Shown here piece by piece: positions 1 through 11,170 of a DNA stretch of 64,000 nt (its first letter is position 1; every line of letters begins with the position of its first letter). This DNA is from Sphingomonas sp. M1-B02 (GTDB lineage: Bacteria > Pseudomonadota > Alphaproteobacteria > Sphingomonadales > Sphingomonadaceae). The translations under genes and the position numbers were made by a program. The stretch lies in assembly GCF_026167525.1 (NCBI RefSeq), contig NZ_CP110679.1, positions 186,001 to 250,000 on the forward strand. The letters run 5' to 3'. The notes beneath the pieces are model-generated. The model made no database searches. It saw only the letters and a list, made by a program, of their open reading frames with translations, and was not told where the DNA came from.

Positions 1-1090
1 GCATGTAGGTGCCGGTGCCCTCGTGCAGCCAGAAATCGTCCCAATTGCTCACGGTCAGCTGGTTGGCGAACCATTCATGCGCGAATTCATGCTGGAAGAG
101 ATCGTCGAAGCCCCACTGGGTCTTGGCGTAATTGTTGCCGTAGGCGTTGATCGTCTGGTGCTCCATTCCCTTGTGCGGGGTTTCCACCACGCCGAGCTTC
201 TGGTCTGCGAAGGGGTAGGGGCCGATCACGCTTTCGAAGAAATCGAGTGTCGGTGCGAATTCGGCGAACAGCGCCTTTGCCTTTTCGGGGTGCCCCGGGA
301 GATGCCAGAAGAACATCGGAATTTCGTTGCCGAAGCGGCTTTTGTAAGTGCCCGAAATCTCCTCATAGGGACCGACATTGAGAGCGATGCCGTAGATCGT
401 CGGATTGGTGACGTGCCAATCCCAGATGGTGCGGCCGTCCGCCAGGCTGCGTATGCCCTTGAACACGCCGTTCGAGGGAGCTTTCAGTCCCTTGGGCACG
501 GTGATGTGGAGATCGATGCTGTCGGGCTCGTAGGTCGGGTAATCGATGCACGGCCAGAACAGGTCGCAGCCCTGCATCTGCACCGCGGTAGCGACCCAGG
601 GCTTGCCGTCTTTGGTCTTCGCCCAGACGAAGCCGCCGTCCCAAGGTGCGCGGACGGCGACGTGCGGGGTGCCGGCATAGGTTATGGTGGCAACGACCTG
701 GCGCCCTGCGGCTATGGTCTTGCCGAGTGCGATCGTCATGCGGCCCTGGGGGTTGCTCCAGGAGCCTGCGCGCAGCGGCTTTCCGTCGATCGAGACGGCG
801 GAGACCGGAAGGTTGTTGTCGAGATCGACGACCAGGCTATTCACCGGCGACTTGGCGGTGAAGCGTAGCGTCGCCACCCCTTTTATCGATTGCGAGTCGG
901 GGAGGACTTCGATCGCGAGATCGGCGCTGTCGAAGCGCAGCTTCCGCTGAACGGGATCGAGGGGGCCGCCGGAACTCACCGCCTGCGCCGTCAGCGGCGG
1001 CTCTCCGGGCCGGATCTGCGCGTGGGCAGGAAGGGCCAGCGTGAGAACAGTGGCAGCGAGAAGGAGATGCGAGCGTATGGGAGCCTCCAT
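1..1090 (-). CDS. M1 family metallopeptidase (aminopeptidase N-like), 5' part; runs off the left edge
   Basis: Secreted zinc aminopeptidase of the M1 (gluzincin) family that removes N-terminal residues from peptides, probably in the periplasm. Read on the minus strand, the frame opens with a signal peptide (MEAPIRSHLLLAATV, cleavage likely after AHA near residue 24), then an M1 beta-sandwich domain. GMEHQTI near residue 310 fits the exopeptidase substrate-binding motif, and HEFAH near residue 334 followed by HEGTGTYM is the HExxH-x18-E zinc site. About 363 residues are visible and the rest of the catalytic domain lies outside the window. ATG at 1090 was chosen because it gives a clean signal peptide, although no strong Shine-Dalgarno is visible. 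It is divergent from lon. Confidence 0.9.
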   Translation of the reverse strand, partial: MEAPIRSHLLLAATVLTLALPAHAQIRPGEPPLTAQAVSSGGPLDPVQRKLRFDSADLAIEVLPDSQSIKGVATLRFTAKSPVNSLVVDLDNNLPVSAVSIDGKPLRAGSWSNPQGRMTIALGKTIAAGRQVVATITYAGTPHVAVRAPWDGGFVWAKTKDGKPWVATAVQMQGCDLFWPCIDYPTYEPDSIDLHITVPKGLKAPSNGVFKGIRSLADGRTIWDWHVTNPTIYGIALNVGPYEEISGTYKSRFGNEIPMFFWHLPGHPEKAKALFAEFAPTLDFFESVIGPYPFADQKLGVVETPHKGMEHQTINAYGNNYAKTQWGFDDLFQHEFAHEWFANQLTVSNWDDFWLHEGTGTYM

Positions 1091-1196
1091 CGGGCCGGTT
1101 CGGCGGAACGTGCGTCGATGCGATCGTGGCGCACCGCTGCGGCTTCGGCAAGCCAGAGGAATTCCGCTAAACCGATACCGGGGAATTGCGTAGCGA

Positions 1197-1224
1197 TTGA
1201 TGCCGCTCGCACTTGACCCCATAT
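1197..1224 (+). promoter_or_regulatory. Possible sigma-32 (heat shock) promoter of lon
   Basis: A TTGATG element is followed after 14 nt by CCCCATAT. This resembles the sigma-32 consensus (CTTGAAA, 13-15 nt, CCCCAT) and ends about 42 nt before the lon ATG. Lon is a classical heat-shock gene, which makes the reading plausible. The -35 half is a poor match, so this is inference. Confidence 0.35.
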
Positions 1225-1266
1225 ATGGCGGAGACACGGCCCCCATCGGGCCGCCCTGGAGTATCC

Positions 1267-3663
<2,397 letters not shown>

Positions 3664-3699
3664 TTGCTCTATGCTTTTCGTCCGAATCCGGCGAAGGGT

Positions 3700-3728
3700 T
3701 TGACAGCGATAGCGGTCGCGTGCTGACT
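3700..3728 (+). promoter_or_regulatory. Weak candidate promoter of the HU gene
   Basis: A perfect TTGACA at 3700-3705 is followed after 17 nt by CTGACT, a poor -10 match. It lies about 65 nt before the HU start in the lon-HU gap. Only the -35 half is convincing. Confidence 0.3.
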
Positions 3729-3793
3729 GGCGCGCTCGGCTTGCCGCCGCGACTCAATCCATTGCATGAATCTATCAGGGGGAATCCAGCAGC

Positions 3794-4066
3794 ATGAACA
3801 AGCAAGAGCTGATCGGAACGGTCGCCGACACCTCCGGCCTCGGCAAGGGCGATGCCAGCAAGGCTGTGGAGGCAGTGTTCGATGCGATCTCCACCGCGCT
3901 CAAGAAGGGCGACGAAGTGCGCCTGGTGGGCTTTGGCACCTTCTCGGTCAGCAAGCGCAAGGCGTCGACCGGCCGCAACCCCCGTACCGGCGAAGAGATG
4001 ACGATCAAGGCATCGAACCAGCCCAAGTTCAAGGCCGGCAAGGGCCTGAAGGACTCGGTCAACTAA
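3794..4066 (+). CDS. hup: HU family DNA-binding protein
   Basis: Small nucleoid-associated protein of 90 aa that binds and bends DNA as a dimer. The sequence starts MNKQELIGTVADTSGLGK and carries the signature GFGTFSVSKRKASTGRNPRTG, where the arm with its conserved Pro intercalates between base pairs. The basic tail KFKAGKGLKDSVN is complete. The purine-rich AGGGGGAATCC precedes the ATG as ribosome-binding region. It lies 130 nt after lon and probably has its own promoter. The sequence does not allow a choice between the hupA and hupB names. Confidence 0.96.
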   Translation: MNKQELIGTVADTSGLGKGDASKAVEAVFDAISTALKKGDEVRLVGFGTFSVSKRKASTGRNPRTGEEMTIKASNQPKFKAGKGLKDSVN

Positions 4067-4163
4067 GGTCCCGTGGGCCGGCAAACGGGGCTGGACAGTG
4101 TTTCCGGCTCCGCTTAAAGGCCCGCTTCCCGTTTCGGCCCTGGTCTTGCGACCGGGCCCGGAT

Positions 4164-4238
4164 GGGCGCGTAGCTCAGTGGTAGAGCACACCCTTCACAC
4201 GGGTGGGGTCGCAGGTTCAATCCCTGCCGCGCCCACCA
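4164..4238 (+). tRNA. tRNA-Val (anticodon CAC)
   Basis: A full cloverleaf can be drawn. The acceptor GGGCGCG pairs with CGCGCCC, the D arm is GCTC/GAGC, the anticodon stem CACCC/GGGTG encloses loop TTCACAC with anticodon CAC (reads GUG), and the T arm GCAGG/CCTGC encloses TTCAATC. A73 and CCA are encoded. A TGGACA/TAAAGG pair with 17-nt spacing about 45 nt upstream (4092-4120) may be its promoter. A strong terminator follows immediately. Confidence 0.97.
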
Positions 4239-4242
4239 TATC

Positions 4243-4278
4243 AAAGGCCCGCCAAGTCCTCGACTTGGCGGGCCTTTT
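4243..4278 (+). terminator. Rho-independent terminator after tRNA-Val
   Basis: A 15-bp perfect inverted repeat (AAAGGCCCGCCAAGT and its complement) with a 5-nt loop ends in TTTT, five nt after the tRNA CCA. The A-run on the left arm means it could also work for minus-strand transcripts coming from the purine operon. Confidence 0.9.
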
Positions 4279-4339
4279 GCGTCTGCGTTGCTGACCGCCG
4301 GCGAAGGCGGTGGCAGCTGTCTTCGCGAAGAAGAAGCCT

Positions 4340-5314
4340 CTAGCCCTCGGGGTGCTTGGCGAGCCGGCGCGCGATAATTGCGCAGGCGATGAGCTGGATC
4401 TGGTGGAACAGCATCACCGGCAGGATGATCATACCCACGGTCGCGGCGGGGAAGAGGACGCCCGCCATCGGCACGCCTGAAGCCAGGCTCTTCTTCGAGC
4501 CGCAGAAGAGCAGGACGATGGCGTCCTTGCGATCCAGCTTGAGCAGCTTCGCGGCGCCCCAGGTCGCGCCGAGGACGATCGCCAGCAGCACCACGCAAAC
4601 TGCGAGCAGGATCGCGAGATCGGGCGCCGAGACGCGCTGCCACAGCCCCTCGACCACCGCCGCGCCGAAGGCGGTGTAGACGACGAGCAGGATCGAACCG
4701 CGATCGACCACGGTGACGAGTTGCTTGTGCCGGCTCACCCAGCCGCCGATCAGCGGTCGCAGCGCATGGCCCAAAGCGAAGGGCAGCAGGAGCTGGAGCA
4801 GGATCGTCTGGACCGAGGCGAGCGACACGCCGCCCTGCGCGGCGCCGACCATATTGTGCATCAGCAAGGCGACGAGCGCAGGCGTCAGGACGATGCCGAT
4901 CAGGTTGGAGAAGGAGGCGCTGCAAACCGCGGCGGCGACATTCCCGCGCGCGATCGAGGTGAAGGCGATCGAGGATTGGACGGTCGAGGGGAGCAGGGTC
5001 AGGAAGAGCAGCCCGGCGAGGATGGAGCTGTCGAGGATCGGCAGCGCGGTGATCGCGAGGCCGAGGAGCGGGAAGAGCATGTAGGTGGCCGCGAATACGG
5101 CAAGATGGAGCCGCCAGTTGCGGGCGCCCTCCAGGATCGCCTCGCGTGACAGCTTCGCGCCGTGGAGGAAGAAGAGCAGGACGATGCCCACGTCTGCGGC
5201 GACATCGAAAACGGGTGCCCAGCCGCCCCGCGGAGGCAGAAAGGACGCGAGCAGGACGGTGCCGACCAGCATCAGGATGAAGGGCTCGAAGACGGCGAGG
5301 AAACGACGCAGCAT
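4340..5314 (-). CDS. BASS/SBF-like membrane transporter (bile acid:sodium symporter family), last gene of the purine operon
   Basis: Integral membrane protein of 324 aa with about nine or ten hydrophobic segments and no signal peptide. The sequence (GTVLLASFLPPRG near the start, VGIVLLFFLHGAKLSREAI, later LFCGSKKSLASGVPMAG) matches the SBF-like (YfeH-type) branch of the BASS superfamily, secondary carriers of organic anions. The GSKKSLASG loop is typical of that branch. Its ATG overlaps the guaD stop by one nt (TGATG), so it is probably translationally coupled to purine catabolism. The substrate cannot be read from the sequence; uptake of ureides or export of oxalate or oxamate are only guesses from context. 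Confidence 0.85.
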   Translation of the reverse strand: MLRRFLAVFEPFILMLVGTVLLASFLPPRGGWAPVFDVAADVGIVLLFFLHGAKLSREAILEGARNWRLHLAVFAATYMLFPLLGLAITALPILDSSILAGLLFLTLLPSTVQSSIAFTSIARGNVAAAVCSASFSNLIGIVLTPALVALLMHNMVGAAQGGVSLASVQTILLQLLLPFALGHALRPLIGGWVSRHKQLVTVVDRGSILLVVYTAFGAAVVEGLWQRVSAPDLAILLAVCVVLLAIVLGATWGAAKLLKLDRKDAIVLLFCGSKKSLASGVPMAGVLFPAATVGMIILPVMLFHQIQLIACAIIARRLAKHPEG

Positions 5315-6615
5315 CAGGCAAGGACTCCGGGAGCTGCGCCGCGGCGATGCGCGAGCTTGCCCTTGAGATAGGTGGCCGCGATCGCGCGATCGTCGCCGAG
5401 GATTTGCAGCGCGAACAGGCGATCGTGGAGCGTTGCCCCTGCGGTGCGGCGGGCGAACAGGGGGGTGGCGCCGGGATCGAGGACGATGAAGTCGGCTTCC
5501 TGGCCGGGCATCAGCCCGCCGACGCGGTCGGCGATGCCCATCACGCGCGCACCCCCGGCGGTGGCGAGATGCAGCGCGCGAAACGGATCGAGGCTCGCGC
5601 CGCGCAGCTGGCAGATCTTGTAGGCCTCGCCGAGCGTGTGGAGGATCGAGAAGCTGGTGCCTGCGCCGACATCGGTGCCTATCCCAATCTTCAGGCCGTG
5701 GCGATCGCTCTGCGCGAGATCGAACAGGCCCGAGCCGAGGAAGAGATTGCTGGTCGGGCAGAAAGCGATACCAGCGCCGGCCTCCGCCATGCGGCCCAAG
5801 GCGCGTTCGCTCATATGGACGCAGTGCGCGAAGACCGAGCGCGGGCCGACCAGGCCGAAGCGATCATAGACGTCGAGATAGTCCTGGGCATCGGGAAAGC
5901 GGGATTCGACGGCGGCGATCTCGCCCAGATTCTCTGAAAGATGCGTGTGCATCAGCACATCGGTGTGGCTCGCAACGATCTTACCCGCATCGGCAAGCTG
6001 GGCGTCGGAGGAGGTCAAGGCGAAGCGGGGGGTGACCGCGTAGCCGAGCCGGCCGCGGCCGCGCCAGCGGGCGATCAGCGCCTCGGTTTCGGCGCGGCCT
6101 TGCGCGACGCTGTCGGCGAGGCCCGGCGGGCCCTGGTCCATCAGCACCTTGCCCGAGACGATCCGCATGTCGCGCGCGAGCGCGGCCCTGAACAGGGCGT
6201 CGACCGAGCCGGCATGGACGGTGGCGAAGACGAGCGCGCTGGTGGTGCCGTTGCGGAGCAGTTCGTCGAGGAAGAAGGCGGCGATCGCGGCGGCATGCGC
6301 CGGGTCGGCAAAGGCCTGTTCGGCGGGGAAGATGTGGCGATCGAGCCATTCGAGCAATTGCGCGCCATGCGAGGCGATGCATTCGGTCTGGGGATAATGG
6401 ACGTGCGCGTCGACGAAGCCGGGGACGATCAGGCCGGGCAGTGCCTCGACGGGGGCCTCGGCATAGCGGCTGCTCAGCTCGGCGTAGGGGCCGCAGGCCA
6501 TGACGAGGCCGTCTTCGACCACCAGCAAGCCGTCCGGATAATGGCGGATCGCGGCGGGGCCGGCGTGGAGCGGATCTTCGGGGACGCTGAGTATCTCGCC
6601 GCGAAAGGCTTTCAT
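5314..6615 (-). CDS. guaD: Guanine deaminase
   Basis: Cytoplasmic zinc amidohydrolase that converts guanine to xanthine and ammonia, the entry step for guanine. It has 433 aa, normal for the family. The metal-dependent hydrolase fold is shown by PGFVDAHVHYPQTE (His71, His73), MHTHLSEN, FAHCVHMS and the metal Asp in GIGTDVGAGTSFS. The C-terminal beta-sandwich includes GLMPGQEADFIVLDP. The start overlaps the xdhC stop by 4 nt (ATGA) and the stop overlaps the transporter start by 1 nt, so it is an internal operon gene. Product xanthine is the substrate of the xdh genes next to it. Confidence 0.95.
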   Translation of the reverse strand: MKAFRGEILSVPEDPLHAGPAAIRHYPDGLLVVEDGLVMACGPYAELSSRYAEAPVEALPGLIVPGFVDAHVHYPQTECIASHGAQLLEWLDRHIFPAEQAFADPAHAAAIAAFFLDELLRNGTTSALVFATVHAGSVDALFRAALARDMRIVSGKVLMDQGPPGLADSVAQGRAETEALIARWRGRGRLGYAVTPRFALTSSDAQLADAGKIVASHTDVLMHTHLSENLGEIAAVESRFPDAQDYLDVYDRFGLVGPRSVFAHCVHMSERALGRMAEAGAGIAFCPTSNLFLGSGLFDLAQSDRHGLKIGIGTDVGAGTSFSILHTLGEAYKICQLRGASLDPFRALHLATAGGARVMGIADRVGGLMPGQEADFIVLDPGATPLFARRTAGATLHDRLFALQILGDDRAIAATYLKGKLAHRRGAAPGVLA

Positions 6616-7496
6616 GTGGCATTCCTGAGCGAGAGCAGTTGCGCGAGCACTGCGATCGCGATCACTTCGGGTTCCTTGCCGGCGATGCCGGGCAGGCCGA
6701 TCGGGCAGGTGAGCCGCGCGGTATCGACGCCATCGGCGGCCAGTCGCGAGATGAAGCGGGCGCGTTTGGTCCGTGAGCCGATCATGCCGACGAACAGCGC
6801 CGGGCTGCGCAGTGCGGCGGTGACGAGGCGATAATCGAGCGCGTGGTCGTGGGTGACGATCAGGACGGCGGTATCGGCAGCGGCTTCGCCCGCGCAGGCG
6901 ACCAATTCCTCCTCACTGGCCAGGACCACGCCTTGGCGTTGGGCGAGGGCCTCGCGACTGTCGTACCAGGCGGTCCGGAGCGGGAGGCCGGCTGCCCGCT
7001 CGACGAGGGCGGTCGCGACATGGCCCGCGCCGAACAGGAGGACGGGGCGCGAATCGGTTTCGACGGGGTCGAGGAAGATGGCGCCCGGACCGGGGAGCGG
7101 GCCCCGCGCCCCGAGCCTTGGCATGCTGTCCCCGCTGTGCGGCTTGCGGATGATGGTTTCCCCGAGCGAGACGAGGTGCGGCCCTTCGGCAGGCACGCTT
7201 GCCAGCCGTTCGACCATCAGCCGCACGCGCCCGCCGCAGCATTGGCCGAGCAACGGCCCGAGCGGATAATCCTGGATGCGCCAGCTTCCCGGGGGGTGAT
7301 CGAGGATTGCCCGCGCCTGCGCGGTGACCTGATGTTCGAGCGCACCGCCGCCGATCGTGCCGCGCAGCGTCTCGCGCGTGACCAGCATGCGGGCGCCGGC
7401 GCCGCGCGGGGCCGAGCCTTCGGTGGCGAGGATCGTGACGAGTGCCGCGGGGCCCTCGGCCAGCACCTCGCGGGCGTTCGCTCTCCAATCAGTCAC
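6612..7496 (-). CDS. xdhC: Xanthine dehydrogenase accessory protein XdhC
   Basis: Accessory factor that binds and sulfurates molybdenum cofactor and hands it to the XdhB subunit. It has 294 aa. The N-terminal XdhC/CoxI domain holds TILATEGSAPRGAGARM and GTIGGGALEHQV, then the Cys motif GQCCGGRV. The C-terminal Rossmann domain has VLLFGAGHVATALV and GMIGSRTKRARF. The frame is open far upstream, but the recognisable protein begins VTDWRANAREVL. I therefore chose GTG 7496, which overlaps the end of xdhB by 8 nt. It is followed by guaD with a 4-nt overlap. Confidence 0.93.
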   Translation of the reverse strand: MTDWRANAREVLAEGPAALVTILATEGSAPRGAGARMLVTRETLRGTIGGGALEHQVTAQARAILDHPPGSWRIQDYPLGPLLGQCCGGRVRLMVERLASVPAEGPHLVSLGETIIRKPHSGDSMPRLGARGPLPGPGAIFLDPVETDSRPVLLFGAGHVATALVERAAGLPLRTAWYDSREALAQRQGVVLASEEELVACAGEAAADTAVLIVTHDHALDYRLVTAALRSPALFVGMIGSRTKRARFISRLAADGVDTARLTCPIGLPGIAGKEPEVIAIAVLAQLLSLRNAT

Positions 7497-9768
7497 GGGC
7501 GCGCAGTTCTTCGATCGCGGCGAGGATGCGTTCGGGCGTTGCCGGGGCGTCGAGCGCGGGTAGACCCTTGCCGGGCGCTGCGGCGGCCACCGCCTGGGTG
7601 AGCGCGCTGAACACCGAGATGGCGAGCATGAAGGGCGGTTCGCCGACGGCCTTGGAACGGTGGATCGTCTCCTCGGCGTTGCGCCCGGCTTCCCAGATCG
7701 CGATCCGCATCTGATCGGGGCGATCGTTGGCGGTGGGAATCTTGTAGGTCGAGGGGGCGTGGGTGAGCAGCCGGCCACGCGCGTCGTAGACCAGCTCCTC
7801 GGTCGTCAGCCAACCCATGCCCTGGATGAAGCCGCCCTCGATCTGGCCAAGGTCGATGGCCGCATTGAGCGAGCGGCCGACGTCGTGGAGGATGTCGACC
7901 GCGAGCACCCTATGCTCGCCGGTCAGCGTGTCGATCATCACTTCGCTGAGCGCAGCACCATAGGCGAAATAGAGGAAGGGGCGGCCGCTGTGCGTGGTGC
8001 GGTCATAGTGGATCTTCGGCGTGGCGTAGAAGCCGGTGGCCGAGAGCGCGATGCGGTTGAGGTGCGCCATCCGGCAGAAATCGGGGAAGGGGATGGTCTC
8101 GTCGCCCGCGATCACGCCCTCGGGGGTGAAGCGGATCCCGGTCCCATATTTCTGCGCGCCGAAGGCTTCGAGCCGCTCGCGGATCGCCAGCGCGGCGTTG
8201 CGTGCGGCCATGCCGTTGAGGTCCGCGCCCGAGGAGGCGGCGGTGGCGGAGGTATTGGGAACCTTGTCGGTGCGGGTGGCGGAGACCTTCACCGTTTCGA
8301 CCGGCACCGCGAAGACGTTTGCGACGATCTGGGCGATCTTGATGTGGAGGCCCTGGCCCATTTCGGTGCCGCCATGGTTCGAATGGATCGAGCCGTCGGC
8401 ATAGACCAGGACGAGCGCGCCGGCCTGGTTGAGATGGGTGGTGGTGAAGCTGATCCCGAACTTCACCGGGGTGAGCGCGAGGCCCTTCTTGTGGATGCGG
8501 TTGGTGGCGTTGAACGCGGCCACCGCGTTGCGGCGCTCGGCATAGCCGGCGCTTGCCGCGAGTTCGGCAATCAGTTCGGGGGCGACATTGTCCTCGACCT
8601 GCATGTGATAGGGGGTGACGTCGCGGCCGGGGCCATAGAGATTGGCCTGGCGTACCGCGAGCGGATCGAGACCCAGCTTGTCGGCGATGGCGTCCATCAC
8701 CCGCTCGATCCCCATCATCCCCTGCGGCCCGCCGAAGCCGCGGAAGGCGGTGTTGGAGACGGTGTGGGTCTTGAGCCGGTGGCTGACGATTTCGACCGCG
8801 GGGAGGAAGTAGCTGTTGTCGGCATGGAACATCGCGCGATCGTTGATCGCGGGGGAGAGATCGGTGGTGGCGCCGCAGCGAGAGGCGAGTTCGAGGCGGA
8901 TGCCTTCGATCCGGCCTTCGCCGTCGAAGCCGACGTCATAGCGAATCGCGAATTCGTGGCGCTTGCCGGTGGCGACCATATCGTCGTCGCGATCGGCGCG
9001 AAACTTGGCGGGGCGGCCGGTCCTGGCGGCAACCAGCGCGCAGGCGGCGGCAAAGGCGGCCGCCTGCGTCTCCTTGCCGCCGAACGCGCCGCCCATGCGG
9101 CGGACTTCGACGGTGATGTCGGCATGGCTGCGGCCGAGCAGCTTGGCGATCAGGTGCTGGATTTCGCTCGGATGCTGGGTGGAACTGAGAATGTGCAGCT
9201 CGTTCTGCTCGCCGGGGGTGGCAAGCGCGGCCTGGCCCTCGAGGTAGAAATGCTCCTGCCCGCCCATCTCGATGCTGCCCGAGAGGCGATGCGGCGCGGC
9301 GGCGAGCGCGGCGGCGGCATCGCCGCGGGCCATGCGCTGGGTGGGCTCGATGCTGTTGTCCGCCGCGCGGGCGTCGGCGATGGTGACCAGAGCGGGGAGG
9401 GGGTCGACCTCGACCTTGCTAAGGCGCGCGGCGCGGCGGGCGGCGCGGGTGCTGGTCGCGGCGACCAGGAAGAGCGGCTGGCCGGGGTAGAGGATTTCGC
9501 CCTCGGCAAGCAGGCGGTCGTCCCCCTTGACCGGGCTGACGTCGTTGACGCCGGGGATGTCGGCGGCGGTGAACACGGCGACGACGCCGGGCGCGGCGCG
9601 GACTGCGTCGAGATCGAGCGACAGGATCCGGGCATGGCCGTCGCTTGCATGTCCGAAGGCGCAGTGGAGCAGGCCGGGGGGCTCCGGCAGATCATCGACA
9701 TAGAAAGCGGTGCCGGCGACGTGGAGGTCGGCGCTGTCGTGGCGGGGGGCGCCCAGGCGGTCAGACAT
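7489..9768 (-). CDS. xdhB: Xanthine dehydrogenase, molybdopterin-binding subunit
   Basis: Large catalytic subunit (759 aa) that oxidises hypoxanthine and xanthine to urate at a Mo cofactor. The N-terminal a/b-hammerhead domain contains HVAGTAFYVDDLPEP. The Mo-binding domains carry GQEHFYLEGQ, RRMGGAFGGKE, AFRGFGGPQGM (the substrate-binding Arg region) and AVGEPPFMLA near the C-terminus, which has the catalytic Glu. The frame is open upstream to 9876, but the family N-terminus is MSDRLGAPRHDS at 9768. It overlaps xdhA by 8 nt and xdhC by 8 nt, so the three subunits are translationally coupled. Confidence 0.96.
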   Translation of the reverse strand: MSDRLGAPRHDSADLHVAGTAFYVDDLPEPPGLLHCAFGHASDGHARILSLDLDAVRAAPGVVAVFTAADIPGVNDVSPVKGDDRLLAEGEILYPGQPLFLVAATSTRAARRAARLSKVEVDPLPALVTIADARAADNSIEPTQRMARGDAAAALAAAPHRLSGSIEMGGQEHFYLEGQAALATPGEQNELHILSSTQHPSEIQHLIAKLLGRSHADITVEVRRMGGAFGGKETQAAAFAAACALVAARTGRPAKFRADRDDDMVATGKRHEFAIRYDVGFDGEGRIEGIRLELASRCGATTDLSPAINDRAMFHADNSYFLPAVEIVSHRLKTHTVSNTAFRGFGGPQGMMGIERVMDAIADKLGLDPLAVRQANLYGPGRDVTPYHMQVEDNVAPELIAELAASAGYAERRNAVAAFNATNRIHKKGLALTPVKFGISFTTTHLNQAGALVLVYADGSIHSNHGGTEMGQGLHIKIAQIVANVFAVPVETVKVSATRTDKVPNTSATAASSGADLNGMAARNAALAIRERLEAFGAQKYGTGIRFTPEGVIAGDETIPFPDFCRMAHLNRIALSATGFYATPKIHYDRTTHSGRPFLYFAYGAALSEVMIDTLTGEHRVLAVDILHDVGRSLNAAIDLGQIEGGFIQGMGWLTTEELVYDARGRLLTHAPSTYKIPTANDRPDQMRIAIWEAGRNAEETIHRSKAVGEPPFMLAISVFSALTQAVAAAAPGKGLPALDAPATPERILAAIEELRARD

Positions 9769-11170
9769 GCGCCTGCTCCAGCCACAGGCGGCGCAGGATA
9801 TTGGCGGCGGCGGTGCGGCGATAGGCGGCCGAGCCGCGCAGATCGTCGAGCGGGGTGAAGTCCTGCGCCAGCGCATGGGCTGCGGCCTCGATTATGGCTT
9901 CGCTCCAGGGTTGGCCCGTCAGCGCGGCCTCGCAGTGCGGGGCGCGGGCGGGGATGCCGGCCATGCCGCCGAAGGCGACGCGGGCCGCGCCGATCCGACC
10001 GCCCTCCATCGGGAGGACGAACGCACCGCACAGCGTGGAGATATCGCTGTCGGAGCGCTTGGAAAGCTTGACGATGCGCACGAGCGTGCCGGGCGCGGGG
10101 CGGGGAATGTGGATCGTCTCGATCCATTCGCCGGGGGCCCGGTCCTGCTTTCCATAAGACAGGAAATAATGTTCGAGCGGGATCGTGCGGCGGGTGGGGC
10201 CGCGGCGCAGCGTGAGGCTGGCGCCCAGCGCGATGAGCGCGGGGGGCATATCGCCGATCGGCGAGCCGTTGGCGATATTGCCGCCGATCGTCCCGGCGTT
10301 GCGGACCTGGAGCCCGCCGATCCGGCGCAGCAATTCGCCGAGATCGGGGTGGAGCCGAGCGAGGGCGCCATAGGCTTCCGTGTAGCGGACGTTCGCGCCG
10401 AGGGTCAGGCCTTCCGTACTCTCCTCGACGATCTTGAGATCGGCGAGGTCGCCGATGAAGACGAGCTTGTCGAGATCCCTGAGCTGCTTGGTGACCCACA
10501 GGCCGACGTCGGTCGCGCCTGCGACGATCCGGGCGTCGGGGTTGGCTTGCTGGAAGGTGGCGAGATCGCTCGTCGCCTGCGGGACATAGGCTCCGCGGGT
10601 GGTTCCGCTGAGCGGGTCGGCGAAAGTCAGCGACAATGGCTCGTTTCTTTTCAGAGCCTTGAGCGCCGCTATCGTCTCGGGATCTGAGCCAGGGGGCTGC
10701 GGCGGATTGGCTTCGCCAGCCGCCAGGATCGGGCCGTAGCCCGTACAGCGGCACAGATTGCCGGCGATGACGTCGCCGACGGGAAGGTCCGTACCCTCGG
10801 CGCCGATGCTGCGTGCGTAGAGCGACATGACGAAACCCGGCGTACAGAAACCGCATTGCGAGCCGTGGCCGTCTGCCAGCGCCTGCTGCACGGGATGCAG
10901 AGAGCCTCCGCGCGACAGGCTTTCGACGGTCTTGAGCGCTTTCCCGTCGATCATCGGGAGGAAGAGGATGCAGGCGTTGACCGTGCGCCAGCGGATTTGT
11001 TCGTCTGCGAGATCGCCGACCAGAACCGTGCAGGCACCGCAATCGCCTTCCGCACAACCTTCCTTGGTGCCGGTGCGGCGCAGGCGGTAGCGGAGCAGAT
11101 CGAGGAGGGTGCCGGTCGGATCGGGGTTGGCGACTTCGATCACGTCGCCGTCGAGCAGGAAGCGGATCAT
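9761..11170 (-). CDS. xdhA: Xanthine dehydrogenase, iron-sulfur/FAD small subunit
   Basis: Electron-transfer subunit (469 aa) that passes electrons from the Mo site through two [2Fe-2S] clusters to FAD and NAD+. The plant-type ferredoxin domain has EGCAEGDCGACTVL and a further Cys in VNACILFLP. The second cluster uses CGFCTPGFVMSLY and LCRCTGYGPIL. The FAD domain has ARIVAGATDVGLWVTK and RNAGTIGGNIANGSPIGD, followed by the CO-dehydrogenase flavoprotein C-terminal domain. MIRFLLDGDVIEV at 11170 is the family N-terminus, and upstream frame residues are non-coding in style. The start overlaps the puuD stop by 4 nt. Confidence 0.96.
   Translation of the reverse strand: MIRFLLDGDVIEVANPDPTGTLLDLLRYRLRRTGTKEGCAEGDCGACTVLVGDLADEQIRWRTVNACILFLPMIDGKALKTVESLSRGGSLHPVQQALADGHGSQCGFCTPGFVMSLYARSIGAEGTDLPVGDVIAGNLCRCTGYGPILAAGEANPPQPPGSDPETIAALKALKRNEPLSLTFADPLSGTTRGAYVPQATSDLATFQQANPDARIVAGATDVGLWVTKQLRDLDKLVFIGDLADLKIVEESTEGLTLGANVRYTEAYGALARLHPDLGELLRRIGGLQVRNAGTIGGNIANGSPIGDMPPALIALGASLTLRRGPTRRTIPLEHYFLSYGKQDRAPGEWIETIHIPRPAPGTLVRIVKLSKRSDSDISTLCGAFVLPMEGGRIGAARVAFGGMAGIPARAPHCEAALTGQPWSEAIIEAAAHALAQDFTPLDDLRGSAAYRRTAAANILRRLWLEQAHV

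Noticed and set aside
4296..4313. ACCGCC/GGCGGT hairpin after the tRNA-Val terminator as a further repeat copy
   Set aside because: Only 6 bp of stem and no clear similarity to either repeat family.
7660..9858. Open plus-strand frame of about 730 codons opposite xdhB
   Set aside because: Shadow of xdhB codon bias; composition (Gly/Ala/Val/Asp/Arg) and lack of domains speak against a gene.
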